From Croceicoccus sp. YJ47 (GTDB lineage: Bacteria > Pseudomonadota > Alphaproteobacteria > Sphingomonadales > Sphingomonadaceae): DNA of 64,000 nt. This document shows, piece by piece, positions 28,680 through 38,059 of the stretch (its first letter is position 1; every line of letters starts with the position of its first letter). A model generated the notes under the pieces. It was given only the letters and a program-made list of their open reading frames with translations, had not been told where the DNA came from and did not search any database. The stretch covers positions 2,778,501 through 2,842,500 of the forward strand of contig NZ_CP067087.1 in NCBI RefSeq assembly GCF_016745095.1, in the 5' to 3' direction. Position numbers and translations under genes: made by a program.

Positions 28680-29501
28680 TCAACCCTCGTGAGAGAAGGC
28701 GAGCCAGCGGTGCCACCAGTTGCGCTTGAAATGCGCGCGCTGCGCCAGCGTGGACAATGGATAGCCGGCCATCACCGGAATGTCCGCCCCGTCGATGGCC
28801 ACATTGCCGACGCCGGTCTCGGCAAATTCGCTGGGCTGCAACAGGTCGAGCGCCTCCCGCCCGAACACCAGCAGCCGTTCGGGCGCGGCGAGCGCGACAT
28901 GATGGCGCAGCACATCGCTCAGCCCCGCGGCCTTCATCGCCTCCCAATCGGCGGCCGGCGTATGGCGCGGCAGCACGCTCGCGCGGTAGGTCGCGGCCCG
29001 CGTCACCCCCATCGCGCGCAGCATCGCGTCCAGAAACGCGCCATCGCTGCCCGAAAGCAGGACTTCGTGATCGGCGGCTTCCGGCTCGCACACAAGAACC
29101 ATGACCGCGGCGCCCTTCGGCCCGGCGGGCGGCACCCGGCGCGCGACCGGCCCGGTATCGAGGCTGCGTTCGGTGAGCCACCACGCGGCAAAATTTTCAA
29201 GGTTTTCGGGCCAATCCGCGCGCGGGCCGCCGATCCGGTCGGGAAGCGCGGCGTTGGCGGCGGGGCCGCGCGGCGGCGGCGGCGCATCGGCATGGGCCGG
29301 CCGCCGGGCAGGGCGGCGTGCGTCTTTCGCGGCGGGGTCAGGCTTTGCACTGGCCGCCCCTTCGGCCAGCCAGTCGCGCGCATCGTCGACAAATGCAAGA
29401 TCGACGCCCGCATCGGCCCACCACGCGTCTGTGCTCGCGGCGAGCGCGGACCAGTCCCCGTCGCCGCCTGTGTCCTGCGGGCGCCCCGTGCCATCGGTCA
29501 T
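28680..29501 (-). CDS. Uracil-DNA glycosylase superfamily protein, divergent
   Basis: 273 residues from ATG 29501. The first half is a Pro/Ala-rich linker after a short acidic helix (WSALAASTDAWWADAGVDLA); the second half has the UDG fold: VMVLVCEPEAADHEVLLSGSDGAFLDAMLRAMGV, RASVLPRHTP, and PVMAGYPLSTLAQRAHFKRNWW. In canonical type 4/5 enzymes the first motif is GExPG and the last His-Pro-Ser/Gly; here these read CEPEA and YPLST, and no Fe-S Cys set is visible. Whether it is an active glycosylase is therefore uncertain. Divergent from the ETF-QO gene over 200 bases. Confidence 0.7.
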   Translation of the reverse strand: MTDGTGRPQDTGGDGDWSALAASTDAWWADAGVDLAFVDDARDWLAEGAASAKPDPAAKDARRPARRPAHADAPPPPRGPAANAALPDRIGGPRADWPENLENFAAWWLTERSLDTGPVARRVPPAGPKGAAVMVLVCEPEAADHEVLLSGSDGAFLDAMLRAMGVTRAATYRASVLPRHTPAADWEAMKAAGLSDVLRHHVALAAPERLLVFGREALDLLQPSEFAETGVGNVAIDGADIPVMAGYPLSTLAQRAHFKRNWWHRWLAFSHEG

Positions 29502-29701
29502 GATGCCTGCCTTTCGATCGTCGCGGGGGAACCCATAACGCCGCGCCGCATGGCGGGACAAGCGCCTTGACCGGAACGGCCTTTCCTTACACGAATTTAC
29601 AAGAGACCGTCCGTTGCCGCTCTTGACCTTACCGTCAATGGCAATCAAGGCCATGGGCACAACAGTTGCAAAGACAAAAGATCTGAAAGGGACGAGACCC
29701 C

Positions 29702-31348
29702 ATGAGCGAACGCGAATCCATGCCCTATGACGTCGTCATCGTCGGCGGCGGCGTTGCCGGCCTGTCCGCGGCGATCCGGCTGAAACAGGTGAATGACGCG
29801 CTTGAGGTCTGCGTCCTTGAGAAAGGATCGGAAATCGGCGCGCATATCCTGTCGGGTGCGGTGGTCGATCCGCGCGCGCTCGACGAATTGCTGCCCGACT
29901 GGCGCGAGGACGGCTGCCCCATGGCCGAGGTGCCGGTGACGGACAACTGGCACTGGGTCCTGACCAAGGGCAAGAAATTCAACATGCCCCATGCGATGAT
30001 GCCGCCGCTCTTGTCGAACAAGGGGAATTATACGGGCTCGCTCGGCAATCTGTCCCGCTGGCTGGCGGAGAAAGCCGAAGGCCTGGGCGTCGAGATTTTC
30101 CCCGGCTTTCCCGCGGCGGAAATCCTGTATGACGACAATGGCGCGGTGCGCGGCGTGGCGACGGGCGACATGGGCGTTGCGGCTGATGGCAGCCACAAGG
30201 CCGATTACGCGCAGGGCATGGAGCTGCACGCGAAATACACGCTCTTTGCCGAAGGGGCGCGCGGTTCGCTGACCAAGCAGCTGAAGGCGAAATACGACCT
30301 TGAGGCGAATTGCGAGCCGCAGGTCTATGGGCTCGGCATCAAGGAATTGTGGGACATCGAGCCGGGCAAGCACGTGCCGGGCCGCGTCGTCCACACGCAG
30401 GGCTGGCCCCTGTCCGAAAGCGAAAGCTGGGGCGGCGGGTTCATCTATCACCAGGCGAACGGGCAGGTCGCGATCGGCTTCGTCACCGCGCTCGATTATA
30501 AAAACCCCTACGTCCATCCGTTCGAGGAATTTCAGCGGTGGAAGCAGCATCCCGATATTCGTCCGCTGCTCGAAGGGGGCAAGCGCGTGTCCTATGGCGC
30601 GCGGGCGATCAACGAAGGCGGCTGGCAATCGGTGCCGAAGCTCGGCTTCCCCGGCGGCGCGCTCATCGGCTGTGCGGCGGGTTTCGTCAACGTGCCGCGG
30701 ATCAAGGGCAGCCATACCGCGATGAAATCGGGCATGCTCGCCGCCGAAGCCATGGCCGACGCCATTGCCGCCGACCGCGAACATGACGAGGTTTCGGAAT
30801 ACGAAGCGAACCTGCGGTCGAGCTGGATCGCCGAGGAATTGAAGAAGGTGCAGAACGCCGAACCCGCCGTCGCCAAATTCGGCGGTTCGCTCGGCACCAT
30901 CCTCGCCGGTGCGGACATGTGGATGCGCACGTTGAAGATCGGGCTTCCCGTCAAGATGAAGCACCACCGCGATTGCGAGCAATTGCAGCGTGCCGATCTT
31001 TACAAGCCCATCGAATATCCCAAGCCCGACGGCGTCATCAGCTTCGACCGTTTGTCGAGCGTGTTCCTGTCCAACACCAACCATGCCGAGGATCAGCCCT
31101 GCCATTTGCAGCTGACCGATCCGGACGTGCCGGTAAAGATCAACCTGCCGGTCTTCGCCGGACCTGCCGCGCGATACTGCCCGGCGGGCGTGTATGAATA
31201 CGTCGGTGTCGAGGAGGGCGATCCGAAATTCGTCATCAACGCGCAGAATTGCGTCCATTGCAAGACGTGCGACATCAAGGATCCGACGCAGAACATCAAC
31301 TGGGTCACGCCGGAGGGCGGCGGCGGGCCGAACTATCCGAACATGTGA
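29702..31348 (+). CDS. Electron transfer flavoprotein-ubiquinone oxidoreductase
   Basis: 548 residues. It passes electrons from acyl-CoA and amine dehydrogenases, via ETF, to ubiquinone at the inner membrane. The N-terminal FAD motif is VVIVGGGVAGLSAAIRL. A ubiquinone/membrane region lies in the middle. The C-terminal 4Fe-4S ligands are seen in ARYCPAGVYEY and NCVHCKTCDIKDPTQNI, and the ending GGGGPNYPNM is typical of the family. A GAAAGGGA site precedes the start. It probably serves the fatty acid and propionate catabolism visible elsewhere in the window. Confidence 0.95.
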   Translation: MSERESMPYDVVIVGGGVAGLSAAIRLKQVNDALEVCVLEKGSEIGAHILSGAVVDPRALDELLPDWREDGCPMAEVPVTDNWHWVLTKGKKFNMPHAMMPPLLSNKGNYTGSLGNLSRWLAEKAEGLGVEIFPGFPAAEILYDDNGAVRGVATGDMGVAADGSHKADYAQGMELHAKYTLFAEGARGSLTKQLKAKYDLEANCEPQVYGLGIKELWDIEPGKHVPGRVVHTQGWPLSESESWGGGFIYHQANGQVAIGFVTALDYKNPYVHPFEEFQRWKQHPDIRPLLEGGKRVSYGARAINEGGWQSVPKLGFPGGALIGCAAGFVNVPRIKGSHTAMKSGMLAAEAMADAIAADREHDEVSEYEANLRSSWIAEELKKVQNAEPAVAKFGGSLGTILAGADMWMRTLKIGLPVKMKHHRDCEQLQRADLYKPIEYPKPDGVISFDRLSSVFLSNTNHAEDQPCHLQLTDPDVPVKINLPVFAGPAARYCPAGVYEYVGVEEGDPKFVINAQNCVHCKTCDIKDPTQNINWVTPEGGGGPNYPNM

Positions 31349-31364
31349 GCGGGGCGCCTGACGC

Positions 31365-32177
31365 GTGGCGCTTGCCGGGACCGCTTTTGCCAAGATCAAC
31401 CTCGCGCTGCATGTCCGCAAGCGGCGCGAGGATGGCTATCACGAGCTTGAAACGCTGTTCGCCTTCGTCGACGATGGCGACCGGCTGACCGCGCGCGGGG
31501 CAGGGGCCGACCGGCTGACGACGACGGGCGAATTCGCGGGCGCGCTGACCGATCCGTTCGGCAATATCGTCGCGCAGGCGCTCTCCCGCCTCCCGCATGG
31601 GGCGGGGTGGGACGTGACGCTTGAAAAACGGCTGCCGGTGGCGGCGGGGCTGGGCGGCGGATCGGCCGATGCGGGCGCGATCTTTCGCATGGTGCGCGAT
31701 GCGCATGGCCTGCCCAATGGCTGGCAGGAGAAGGCCGCGCGCCTCGGCGCCGACGTGCCGGCCTGTGTGGAGAGCCGGACCTGCATCGGGCGGGGGACCG
31801 GAACCGAGCTCGAAATGGTGGAGAGTGACCTTGCCGGAACGCCGGTGCTGCTCGTCAATCCGCGGGTGCCGTTGGCGACCGGGCCGGTGTTTGCGCGCTG
31901 GGACGGGCGCGATCGCGGCGCCATGCCCGATGGCGGCGTCCGCGCGATCGCCATGGCGGGGCGCAACGATCTGGAGCCGGGCGCGGTCGCGCTGTGCCCG
32001 CAAATCGCCGATGTGCTGGCGGCCTTGCGCGAAACCGATGCGTTTGTCGTCAGGATGTCGGGATCGGGTGCGACCTGTTTTGCGTTATATGACGACATGC
32101 GTGGCCGCGAAAATGCCGCCCGCAAGCTCGCCGCCGCCCATCCGGGCTGGTGGCAGATGGAAGGATGCCTGCGTTGA
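31365..32177 (+). CDS. ispE: 4-diphosphocytidyl-2-C-methyl-D-erythritol kinase
   Basis: 270 residues from GTG 31365, 16 bases after the ETF-QO stop. Fourth step of the non-mevalonate isoprenoid pathway. GHMP kinase fold: N-terminal AKINLALHVRKRREDGYHELETLF, the ATP loop PVAAGLGGGSADAGA, and the C-terminal RMSGSGATCFALY. All key blocks are intact. Its 3' end overlaps the next gene by 13 bases. Confidence 0.95.
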   Translation: MALAGTAFAKINLALHVRKRREDGYHELETLFAFVDDGDRLTARGAGADRLTTTGEFAGALTDPFGNIVAQALSRLPHGAGWDVTLEKRLPVAAGLGGGSADAGAIFRMVRDAHGLPNGWQEKAARLGADVPACVESRTCIGRGTGTELEMVESDLAGTPVLLVNPRVPLATGPVFARWDGRDRGAMPDGGVRAIAMAGRNDLEPGAVALCPQIADVLAALRETDAFVVRMSGSGATCFALYDDMRGRENAARKLAAAHPGWWQMEGCLR

Positions 32178-32896
32178 GCCTTACCCCCTATCGCCAGGTC
32201 GGCACGCCGTCGCGCGGCGGCATCGTGCTCGTCGCCGACCATGCCGGAACCGCGGTGCCGGACGATATTCCGCTGGGCATCGGGTCCGACTTGATGAAAC
32301 GGCACATCGCCGTCGATATCGGGGTGGAGGGCGTGGCCGAACGCATGGCCCGCCGGCACGACATTCCCGCGCATCTCGCCACGATCAGCCGTCTCGTCAT
32401 CGACCTTCACCGGGAGGAGGACCACGAAAAGCTGATCCCGGTCGAAAGCGACGGGCACCTGATCGCGGGCAATATCGGCGCGGATCGGGACCGGCGCGTG
32501 GCGCTGTATTACCGGCCCTATCACGATGCGCTGGCGCAATGGCTGGATGCGGCGGACCCGCGGCTGATCGTGTCGCTGCACAGTTTCACGCCGAAACTGG
32601 AGAGCGATCCGGAGGAGGAACGCCCCTGGGACGTCGGTCTGCTCTATAACGAAAACAGCGAGCCGGCCCTGCGCGCCATTGCCATGTTCCGGGCGCAGGG
32701 GATGAATGTCGGCGATAACGAGCCTTATTCCGGGCGCGTATTGAACGCCACGATGAACCGACATGCGGAGGCGAAGGGCCGCGACTATCTCGCGATCGAG
32801 GTGCGGCAGGACCATATCGCCACCGCCGCGGGGCAGCAACGCTGGGCAGGATTGATCGCCGACATCGCCAATCGCGTAGCTTTGATGCTGGATTAA
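32165..32896 (+). CDS. N-formylglutamate amidohydrolase family protein
   Basis: 243 residues. Characteristic blocks are VLVADHAGTAVP near the start, RLVIDLHRE with the metal-binding region, SLHSFTPK, and the C-terminal YLAIEVRQDHI. The family hydrolyses N-formyl-L-glutamate in histidine breakdown or related N-acyl amino acids. No hut genes are nearby, so the substrate is open. Starts at GTG 32150, ATG 32165 or TTG 32174 are all possible within the overlap with ispE; GGAAGG sits best for the last. Confidence 0.85.
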   Translation: MPALSLTPYRQVGTPSRGGIVLVADHAGTAVPDDIPLGIGSDLMKRHIAVDIGVEGVAERMARRHDIPAHLATISRLVIDLHREEDHEKLIPVESDGHLIAGNIGADRDRRVALYYRPYHDALAQWLDAADPRLIVSLHSFTPKLESDPEEERPWDVGLLYNENSEPALRAIAMFRAQGMNVGDNEPYSGRVLNATMNRHAEAKGRDYLAIEVRQDHIATAAGQQRWAGLIADIANRVALMLD

Positions 32897-32978
32897 GCGC
32901 CCGCCCCAAGCATTTCTTGCTTAAGCTATAGGACATGGTGATGTAGGGGGGCGCCAAGCGCAACCGACGGAGATACCC

Positions 32979-34841
32979 ATGCCTGCCTATCGTTCCCGCA
33001 CCACCACCCATGGCCGCAACATGGCAGGGGCGCGCGGTTTGTGGCGGGCGACCGGCATGAAGGACGATGATTTCGGTAAGCCGATCATCGCCATCGCCAA
33101 CAGCTTTACGCAATTCGTGCCGGGGCACGTGCATCTGAAGGATCTGGGGCAGCTCGTCGCGCGCGAGATCGAGGATGCGGGCGGCGTCGCCAAGGAATTC
33201 AACACCATCGCGGTCGATGACGGCATCGCCATGGGGCACGATGGCATGCTCTACTCCCTGCCGAGCCGCGACCTCATCGCCGACAGCGTCGAGTTCATGG
33301 TCAACGCCCATTGCGCCGATGCGATCGTGTGCATCTCCAATTGCGACAAGATCACGCCCGGCATGTTGATGGCGGCGCTCCGGCTCAATATCCCGGTCGT
33401 GTTCGTGTCGGGCGGGCCGATGGAGGCGGGCAAGGTCGTGATCGACGGCAAGGAAAAGGCGCTGGACCTCGTCGATGCGATGGTCGCCGCCGCCGACGAC
33501 CGGATCAGCGACGAGGACGTGACCGCCATCGAACGCTCCGCCTGTCCAACCTGCGGGTCGTGCAGCGGGATGTTCACCGCCAATTCGATGAATTGCCTGA
33601 CCGAGGCGCTCGGCCTGTCGCTGCCGGGCAACGGGTCGCTGCTCGCCACCCACGCCGACCGGGAAAAGCTGTTCCGGGAGGCGGGCCGTACCGCCGTCGA
33701 CCTGTGCAAGCGTTATTACGAGCAGGACGACGATAGCGTCCTGCCCCGCTCCATCGCCGGGTTCGGCGCATTCGAAAACGCGATGAGCCTCGACATCGCG
33801 ATGGGCGGTTCGACCAATACGGTGCTGCACCTGCTCGCCGCCGCGCACGAGGCGGGGGTCGATTTCACCATGGCCGATATCGACCGGCTGTCGCGCCGCG
33901 TGCCGTGCCTGTCGAAGGTCGCGCCGTCGAAGGACGACGTCCACATGGAAGACGTGCACCGCGCCGGCGGCATCATGGCCATCCTGGGCGAGCTCGACCG
34001 CGCAGGGCTTCTCCACACCGATCTGCCGACCGTGCACAGCCGCACAATGGCCGACGCGCTCGACCGGTGGGACATCGCGCGCGATCCGTCGCCCGGGGTC
34101 GTCAGCTTCTACTCTGCCGCGCCGGGCGGTGTCCCGACGCAGACCGCCTTTTCTCAAGATCGCCGCTGGGACCCCGATTTCGACCGCGAAACCGGCGTCA
34201 TCCGCAGCGCCGAACACGCGTTCAGCAAGGATGGCGGCCTCGCCGTGCTCTATGGCAATATCGCGCGCGACGGCTGTATCGTGAAAACGGCGGGCGTGGA
34301 TGAAAGCATCCTGAAATTCACCGGCCCGGCCAAGGTTTTCGAAAGCCAGGAAGCCGCGGTCACCGGCATCCTCGCGGGCAAGGTGGTGAAGGGCGACGTC
34401 GTCGTCATCCGGTACGAAGGGCCGCGCGGCGGACCGGGGATGCAGGAAATGCTCTACCCCACGAGCTATCTGAAATCGAAGGGTCTGGGCGCCGATTGCG
34501 CGCTGATTACCGACGGGCGCTTTTCGGGCGGCACGTCGGGCCTGTCCATCGGCCATGCCAGCCCGGAGGCGGCGGAGGGCGGCAATATCGGGCTCGTCGA
34601 GCAGGGCGACATCATCGCCATCGACATTCCCGAACGCACCATCGAATTGCAGGTCGACGAGGCGACGCTCGCCCATCGTCGCGCCGCGATGGAGGAGAAG
34701 GGCGACGATGCGTGGATGCCCTCCCACCCGCGCCCGCGCCGCGTTTCGACCGCGCTCAAGGCCTATGCCGCGATGACGACGAGCGCGGCACGCGGGGCGG
34801 TGCGCGATCTTTCCGCCCTCGAGCGCCGGCGCAAGGATTGA
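32979..34841 (+). CDS. ilvD: Dihydroxy-acid dehydratase
   Basis: 620 residues. It dehydrates 2,3-dihydroxyisovalerate and the isoleucine counterpart in branched-chain amino acid synthesis. The Fe-S ligands are in [10 protein letters not shown] and [16 protein letters not shown]; other blocks include [12 protein letters not shown]-like [27 protein letters not shown] and [26 protein letters not shown] ribosome region precedes ATG 32979. The nnr gene starts five bases after the stop. Confidence 0.95.
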   Translation: MPAYRSRTTTHGRNMAGARGLWRATGMKDDDFGKPIIAIANSFTQFVPGHVHLKDLGQLVAREIEDAGGVAKEFNTIAVDDGIAMGHDGMLYSLPSRDLIADSVEFMVNAHCADAIVCISNCDKITPGMLMAALRLNIPVVFVSGGPMEAGKVVIDGKEKALDLVDAMVAAADDRISDEDVTAIERSACPTCGSCSGMFTANSMNCLTEALGLSLPGNGSLLATHADREKLFREAGRTAVDLCKRYYEQDDDSVLPRSIAGFGAFENAMSLDIAMGGSTNTVLHLLAAAHEAGVDFTMADIDRLSRRVPCLSKVAPSKDDVHMEDVHRAGGIMAILGELDRAGLLHTDLPTVHSRTMADALDRWDIARDPSPGVVSFYSAAPGGVPTQTAFSQDRRWDPDFDRETGVIRSAEHAFSKDGGLAVLYGNIARDGCIVKTAGVDESILKFTGPAKVFESQEAAVTGILAGKVVKGDVVVIRYEGPRGGPGMQEMLYPTSYLKSKGLGADCALITDGRFSGGTSGLSIGHASPEAAEGGNIGLVEQGDIIAIDIPERTIELQVDEATLAHRRAAMEEKGDDAWMPSHPRPRRVSTALKAYAAMTTSAARGAVRDLSALERRRKD

Positions 34842-34846
34842 CGTCC

Positions 34847-36259
34847 ATGCACAATGTGGGCGCGCAGGTGCTGAGCGTTGCGCAGATGCGCAGCGCGGAG
34901 GAACGGCTGATTGCGGGCGGCAGCGATGTCGACACCTTGATGCAGCGGGCCGGGCGCGGTGCGGCGCATCTCATCCGGCGGATGGCGCCGGGGGCGGCGA
35001 TCACGGTGCTGTGCGGGCCGGGCAACAATGGCGGCGATGGCTATGTCATCGCGCGCGCGCTCCTTGAATGGGGGCACCGGGTCGCGGTCGTGGCGGCGAT
35101 GGAGCCGGGCGGCGATGCGGCCCGCCGTGCGGCGGCGGCGTGCGATGCGCCGCGCCTCGAACCCGATGCTGCGAAGGGCGACGTGCTGGTCGATTGCCTG
35201 TTCGGGAGCGGGCTCAATCGCCGTCTGTCCGACGAGCTTCAGGATATGCTGATCGGTCTGGCTTCGCGGCACGACCGGCTTGTCGCTGTGGATTTGCCGA
35301 GCGGGATCGGCGCCGATGACGGGGCGCTGCTCGCCGATGAATTGCCTCGCTATGATCTGTGCATCGCGCTGGGGGCGTGGAAACGGGCGCATTATCTGAT
35401 GCCGGCAATGGCGCATTGGGGCATGGTCCGCCTGATCGATATCGGGGTGGAGCGGGCCGATGGCCGGGCCTTGCTGGTGGAAAAACCGCGGCTGTCGGCG
35501 CCTGCGATGGATGCGCACAAATATCGGCGCGGGCTGATCGCTGTCGTGGGTGGGCAGATGCCCGGCGCAGGGATGCTGGCCGCGCGGGCCGCGGGGCTGG
35601 CCGGGGCGGGCTATGTCAAACTGCTCTCGCAGCGCCGCATCGTCGATGCGCCCGCCGATCTCGTCACGATGAAGGCGCCGGGCGATGTTTCGCTCGGGCG
35701 GGAGATCGGCGACGAACGCGTGGCCGCGCTGCTCATCGGGCCGGGTCTGGGCCGCGATGCCGATGCGCGCGAACGTTTGGGTCAGGTGCTGTCCGCCGAC
35801 CGGCCGACGGTCCTCGACGCCGATGCTCTGGTCATGCTGCGGCTAGCGATGATGACGCGCCGGGCTTCGCCGCTGATCGTGACACCGCACGAAGGCGAGC
35901 TTTCCGGGCTCGAAGACCTGTTCGGATTGGCGGGTGAGGGGTCGAAGCCCGAACGCGCCCTCGCGCTCGCTGCCGAGATGGATGCGCTCGTCATTGCAAA
36001 GGGGCCGGATACGGTCATCGCCACGCCGCAGGGGCGGCTCGCCTTTGCGCCGTCGGCGACAAGCTGGCTGTCGGTGGCGGGCAGCGGTGACGTGTTGGCG
36101 GGGATCGTGGCCGCCCGGCTCGGCGTGACGGGACAGGCGTGGGACGCCGCGATGCAGGCCGTCTGGCTCCACGGGGAAGCTGCGCGCCATGCGGGGCCGG
36201 CATTCACCGCCGCCATGCTCGCGCAATCAGTGCAAGACGCGGTGGCCGCCGCGCTGTAA
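34847..36259 (+). CDS. nnr: Bifunctional NAD(P)H-hydrate epimerase / ADP-dependent NAD(P)H-hydrate dehydratase
   Basis: 470 residues. It repairs hydrated NADH and NADPH. The N-terminal YjeF epimerase domain (about residues 10-210) carries LCGPGNNGGDGYVIAR, DCLFGSGLNR and VAVDLPSGIGADDG. The C-terminal dehydratase (about 225-465) has GLIAVVGGQMPGAGMLAARA, TPHEGELSGL, KGPDTVIATP and the SVAGSGDVLAGI motif. Both parts look complete. Five bases after ilvD, so probably one transcript with it and with the interrupted methyltransferase gene downstream. Confidence 0.93.
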   Translation: MHNVGAQVLSVAQMRSAEERLIAGGSDVDTLMQRAGRGAAHLIRRMAPGAAITVLCGPGNNGGDGYVIARALLEWGHRVAVVAAMEPGGDAARRAAAACDAPRLEPDAAKGDVLVDCLFGSGLNRRLSDELQDMLIGLASRHDRLVAVDLPSGIGADDGALLADELPRYDLCIALGAWKRAHYLMPAMAHWGMVRLIDIGVERADGRALLVEKPRLSAPAMDAHKYRRGLIAVVGGQMPGAGMLAARAAGLAGAGYVKLLSQRRIVDAPADLVTMKAPGDVSLGREIGDERVAALLIGPGLGRDADARERLGQVLSADRPTVLDADALVMLRLAMMTRRASPLIVTPHEGELSGLEDLFGLAGEGSKPERALALAAEMDALVIAKGPDTVIATPQGRLAFAPSATSWLSVAGSGDVLAGIVAARLGVTGQAWDAAMQAVWLHGEAARHAGPAFTAAMLAQSVQDAVAAAL

Positions 36260-36271
36260 GGGCGGGGCGTA

Positions 36272-37486
36272 ATGGAACACACCGACCCCACCGAATCCGA
36301 AACCATCCTGCGCATCGCGGCGAAGGGCGATGGCGTGACCCCATCGGGGCGACACATCGCGCTCACCGCCCCCGGCGACGCGGTCACCGCCGATGGCACG
36401 ATCGTGCCCGGCCCGCATCACCAGACCCCGCCATGCCGGCATTTCCCCGAATGCGGCGGGTGCCAGCTCCAACAGCTGGACGAGGAAAGCTGGTCCGATT
36501 TCGTGACCGCGCGCGTCGCCAACGCGGCCTAGGGGCAGGGCCTTTCCCCCGCCATCATGGAGCCCGCCGTCCTGTCCCCTGCACGAAGCCGCCGCCGCGC
36601 CACGCTTCATGCCGAGGCGAAGGGCCGGCAGGTCCGCATCGGGTTCAAGGCCGCGCGCACGCACCGTACCGTCGACATGAAACAATGCGAGGTGATGGAG
36701 CCGGCGCTTTTCGCGATCATCGACCCGCTGCGCCGGTTGATCGCCGGGCTGGGGCGGAAAAAGCTTGCCTGCGACGTGCATCTCACCCTCACCGATCAGG
36801 GTGTCGATTGCGGGATCAAGGGCTGGCGTCCCGAAGGCCTCGCCGAGACGGAGGGCATGATCGCCTTTGCGCAGGAGAATGGCCTGGCGCGGCTCACGCT
36901 CGACGATGGGTATGGCCCGGAAACGCATTGGGAGCCGGAGCCGGTGACGGTTACGCTGTCGGGCGTGCCGGTCGCGATGCCGCCGGGCGCGTTCCTGCAA
37001 CCCACCCGCACGGGGGAGGCGGCGCTCGTGGCCTCCGCCCGCGACTACCTTGCTGGCGCGACGCGCATGGCGGATCTGTTTTCGGGGCTGGGCACGTTTG
37101 CCTTCGCGCTGGCCGGGGATGCGAAAGTGCTCGCAGCCGAAGCGGCGCGCGACCTGCATCTTGCGTGCAAGCAGGGCGCCGATCTGCACCGGCGCCCGGT
37201 CTTTGCGCAGCATCGCGACCTGTTCCGCAACCCGTTGATGACGGACGAGCTCAATCGTTTCGACGCCGTCCTGCTCGACCCGCCGCGTGCCGGCGCGCGC
37301 GAGCAGGTGGAGCGGTTGTGCGAAAGCCAGGTGCCGCGCATCTGCTACATCAGCTGCAATCCGAGCAGCTGGGCAAAGGATGCGGCCGCGCTCGTCGCCG
37401 CGGGCTGGACGTTACAGAATCTGCGCCCGGTGGGGCAGTTCCGCTGGTCCAGCCATGTCGAGCTGGCGAGCTATTTCACGAAATAA
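36272..37486 (+). pseudogene. RlmD/RumA-type rRNA uracil-5-methyltransferase, interrupted by an in-frame TAG
   Basis: One continuous frame of 405 codons is broken by TAG at 36530-36532. The first part (86 residues) has the TRAM-like start and three Fe-S Cys in CRHFPECGGCQLQQL. After the stop, in the same frame and without any gap in homology, come GQGLSPAIMEPAVLSPARSR, the fourth cluster Cys in KQCEVMEP, the SAM region MADLFSGLGTFAFALAG, DAVLLDPPRAGA and the nucleophile in CYISCNPSSWAKDA. A GAG to TAG change would explain the lesion (AAEGQGL is a typical junction). It could be a recent nonsense mutation, an assembly error, or amber readthrough; an ATG at 36557 could restart a form without most of the cluster. 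It follows nnr by 12 bases and its end overlaps the convergent MAPEG gene by 11. Confidence 0.85.
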
Positions 37487-37913
37487 GCGCGAGAAGCGCA
37501 CGTATCGTGAGGATGAAAAGCGCGATGCTGCCCGCCATAAACAGCGCGGCACGCACCGGCAGCGTATTGACGAGGTTCTGCCACAGCGAATGCGCCACGC
37601 GCAACGCGACGTACACCCACGCCGCCACCACGTCGAACGCCCCATATCCGCCCAGCGCGAGGAGGATGACGCAGGGGTAGAAGACCGTCGGCTGCTCCAT
37701 CAGATGCATGTAGTTATGCGCGGGCCATTCGCGCCGGCCCGACAGCGTGTCGCCGGCATCGCTCGCCCGGAAACCGCGCGGCAGGCGCCCCATCGACACC
37801 TTGTTCACGCGAAAGCTCGCCATGCGGCCTGCCATCATCCACGCCATCACGGCCATCGTCCACACCAGCAGCACCGCCGCGGGCACGAGTATCTGCGTAT
37901 CCAATCCGTTCAT
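37476..37913 (-). CDS. MAPEG-family membrane protein
   Basis: 145 residues from ATG 37913 with AAGGA upstream. Four membrane helices. The segment RREWPAHNYMHLMEQPTVFYPCVILLAL, conserved in the group (seen as NYMHLMEQPTVFY), and the VALRVAHSLWQNLVNTLPVRA block identify the MAPEG fold (membrane-associated eicosanoid/glutathione metabolism proteins). The bacterial substrate is unknown. Its end overlaps the 3' end of the convergent methyltransferase frame. Confidence 0.85.
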   Translation of the reverse strand: MNGLDTQILVPAAVLLVWTMAVMAWMMAGRMASFRVNKVSMGRLPRGFRASDAGDTLSGRREWPAHNYMHLMEQPTVFYPCVILLALGGYGAFDVVAAWVYVALRVAHSLWQNLVNTLPVRAALFMAGSIALFILTIRALLALIS

Positions 37914-38059
37914 CGCTTTCCTTTTCGGCGCCGGGGTCGCGCGCGGCGCATTGACCCTTTCGATAATGGCCATAGCCCCTATATGGGCGGGCATGGACGG
38001 CCTTCGGGTCGGTATCCGGGCCGGACATGGCCCTGTGAATTGGTAACAGGAGATCGGGT

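Noticed and set aside
29645-29675. TTGCAAAG near the ETF-QO start as a possible PccR site
   Set aside because: Only seven of eight bases match, no second copy, and the functional link to propionate is loose.
36557-37486. Calling the second part of the interrupted methyltransferase a complete separate gene
   Set aside because: It lacks three of the four cluster Cys and the N-terminal domain, and homology is continuous through the stop, so one interrupted gene is the better reading.
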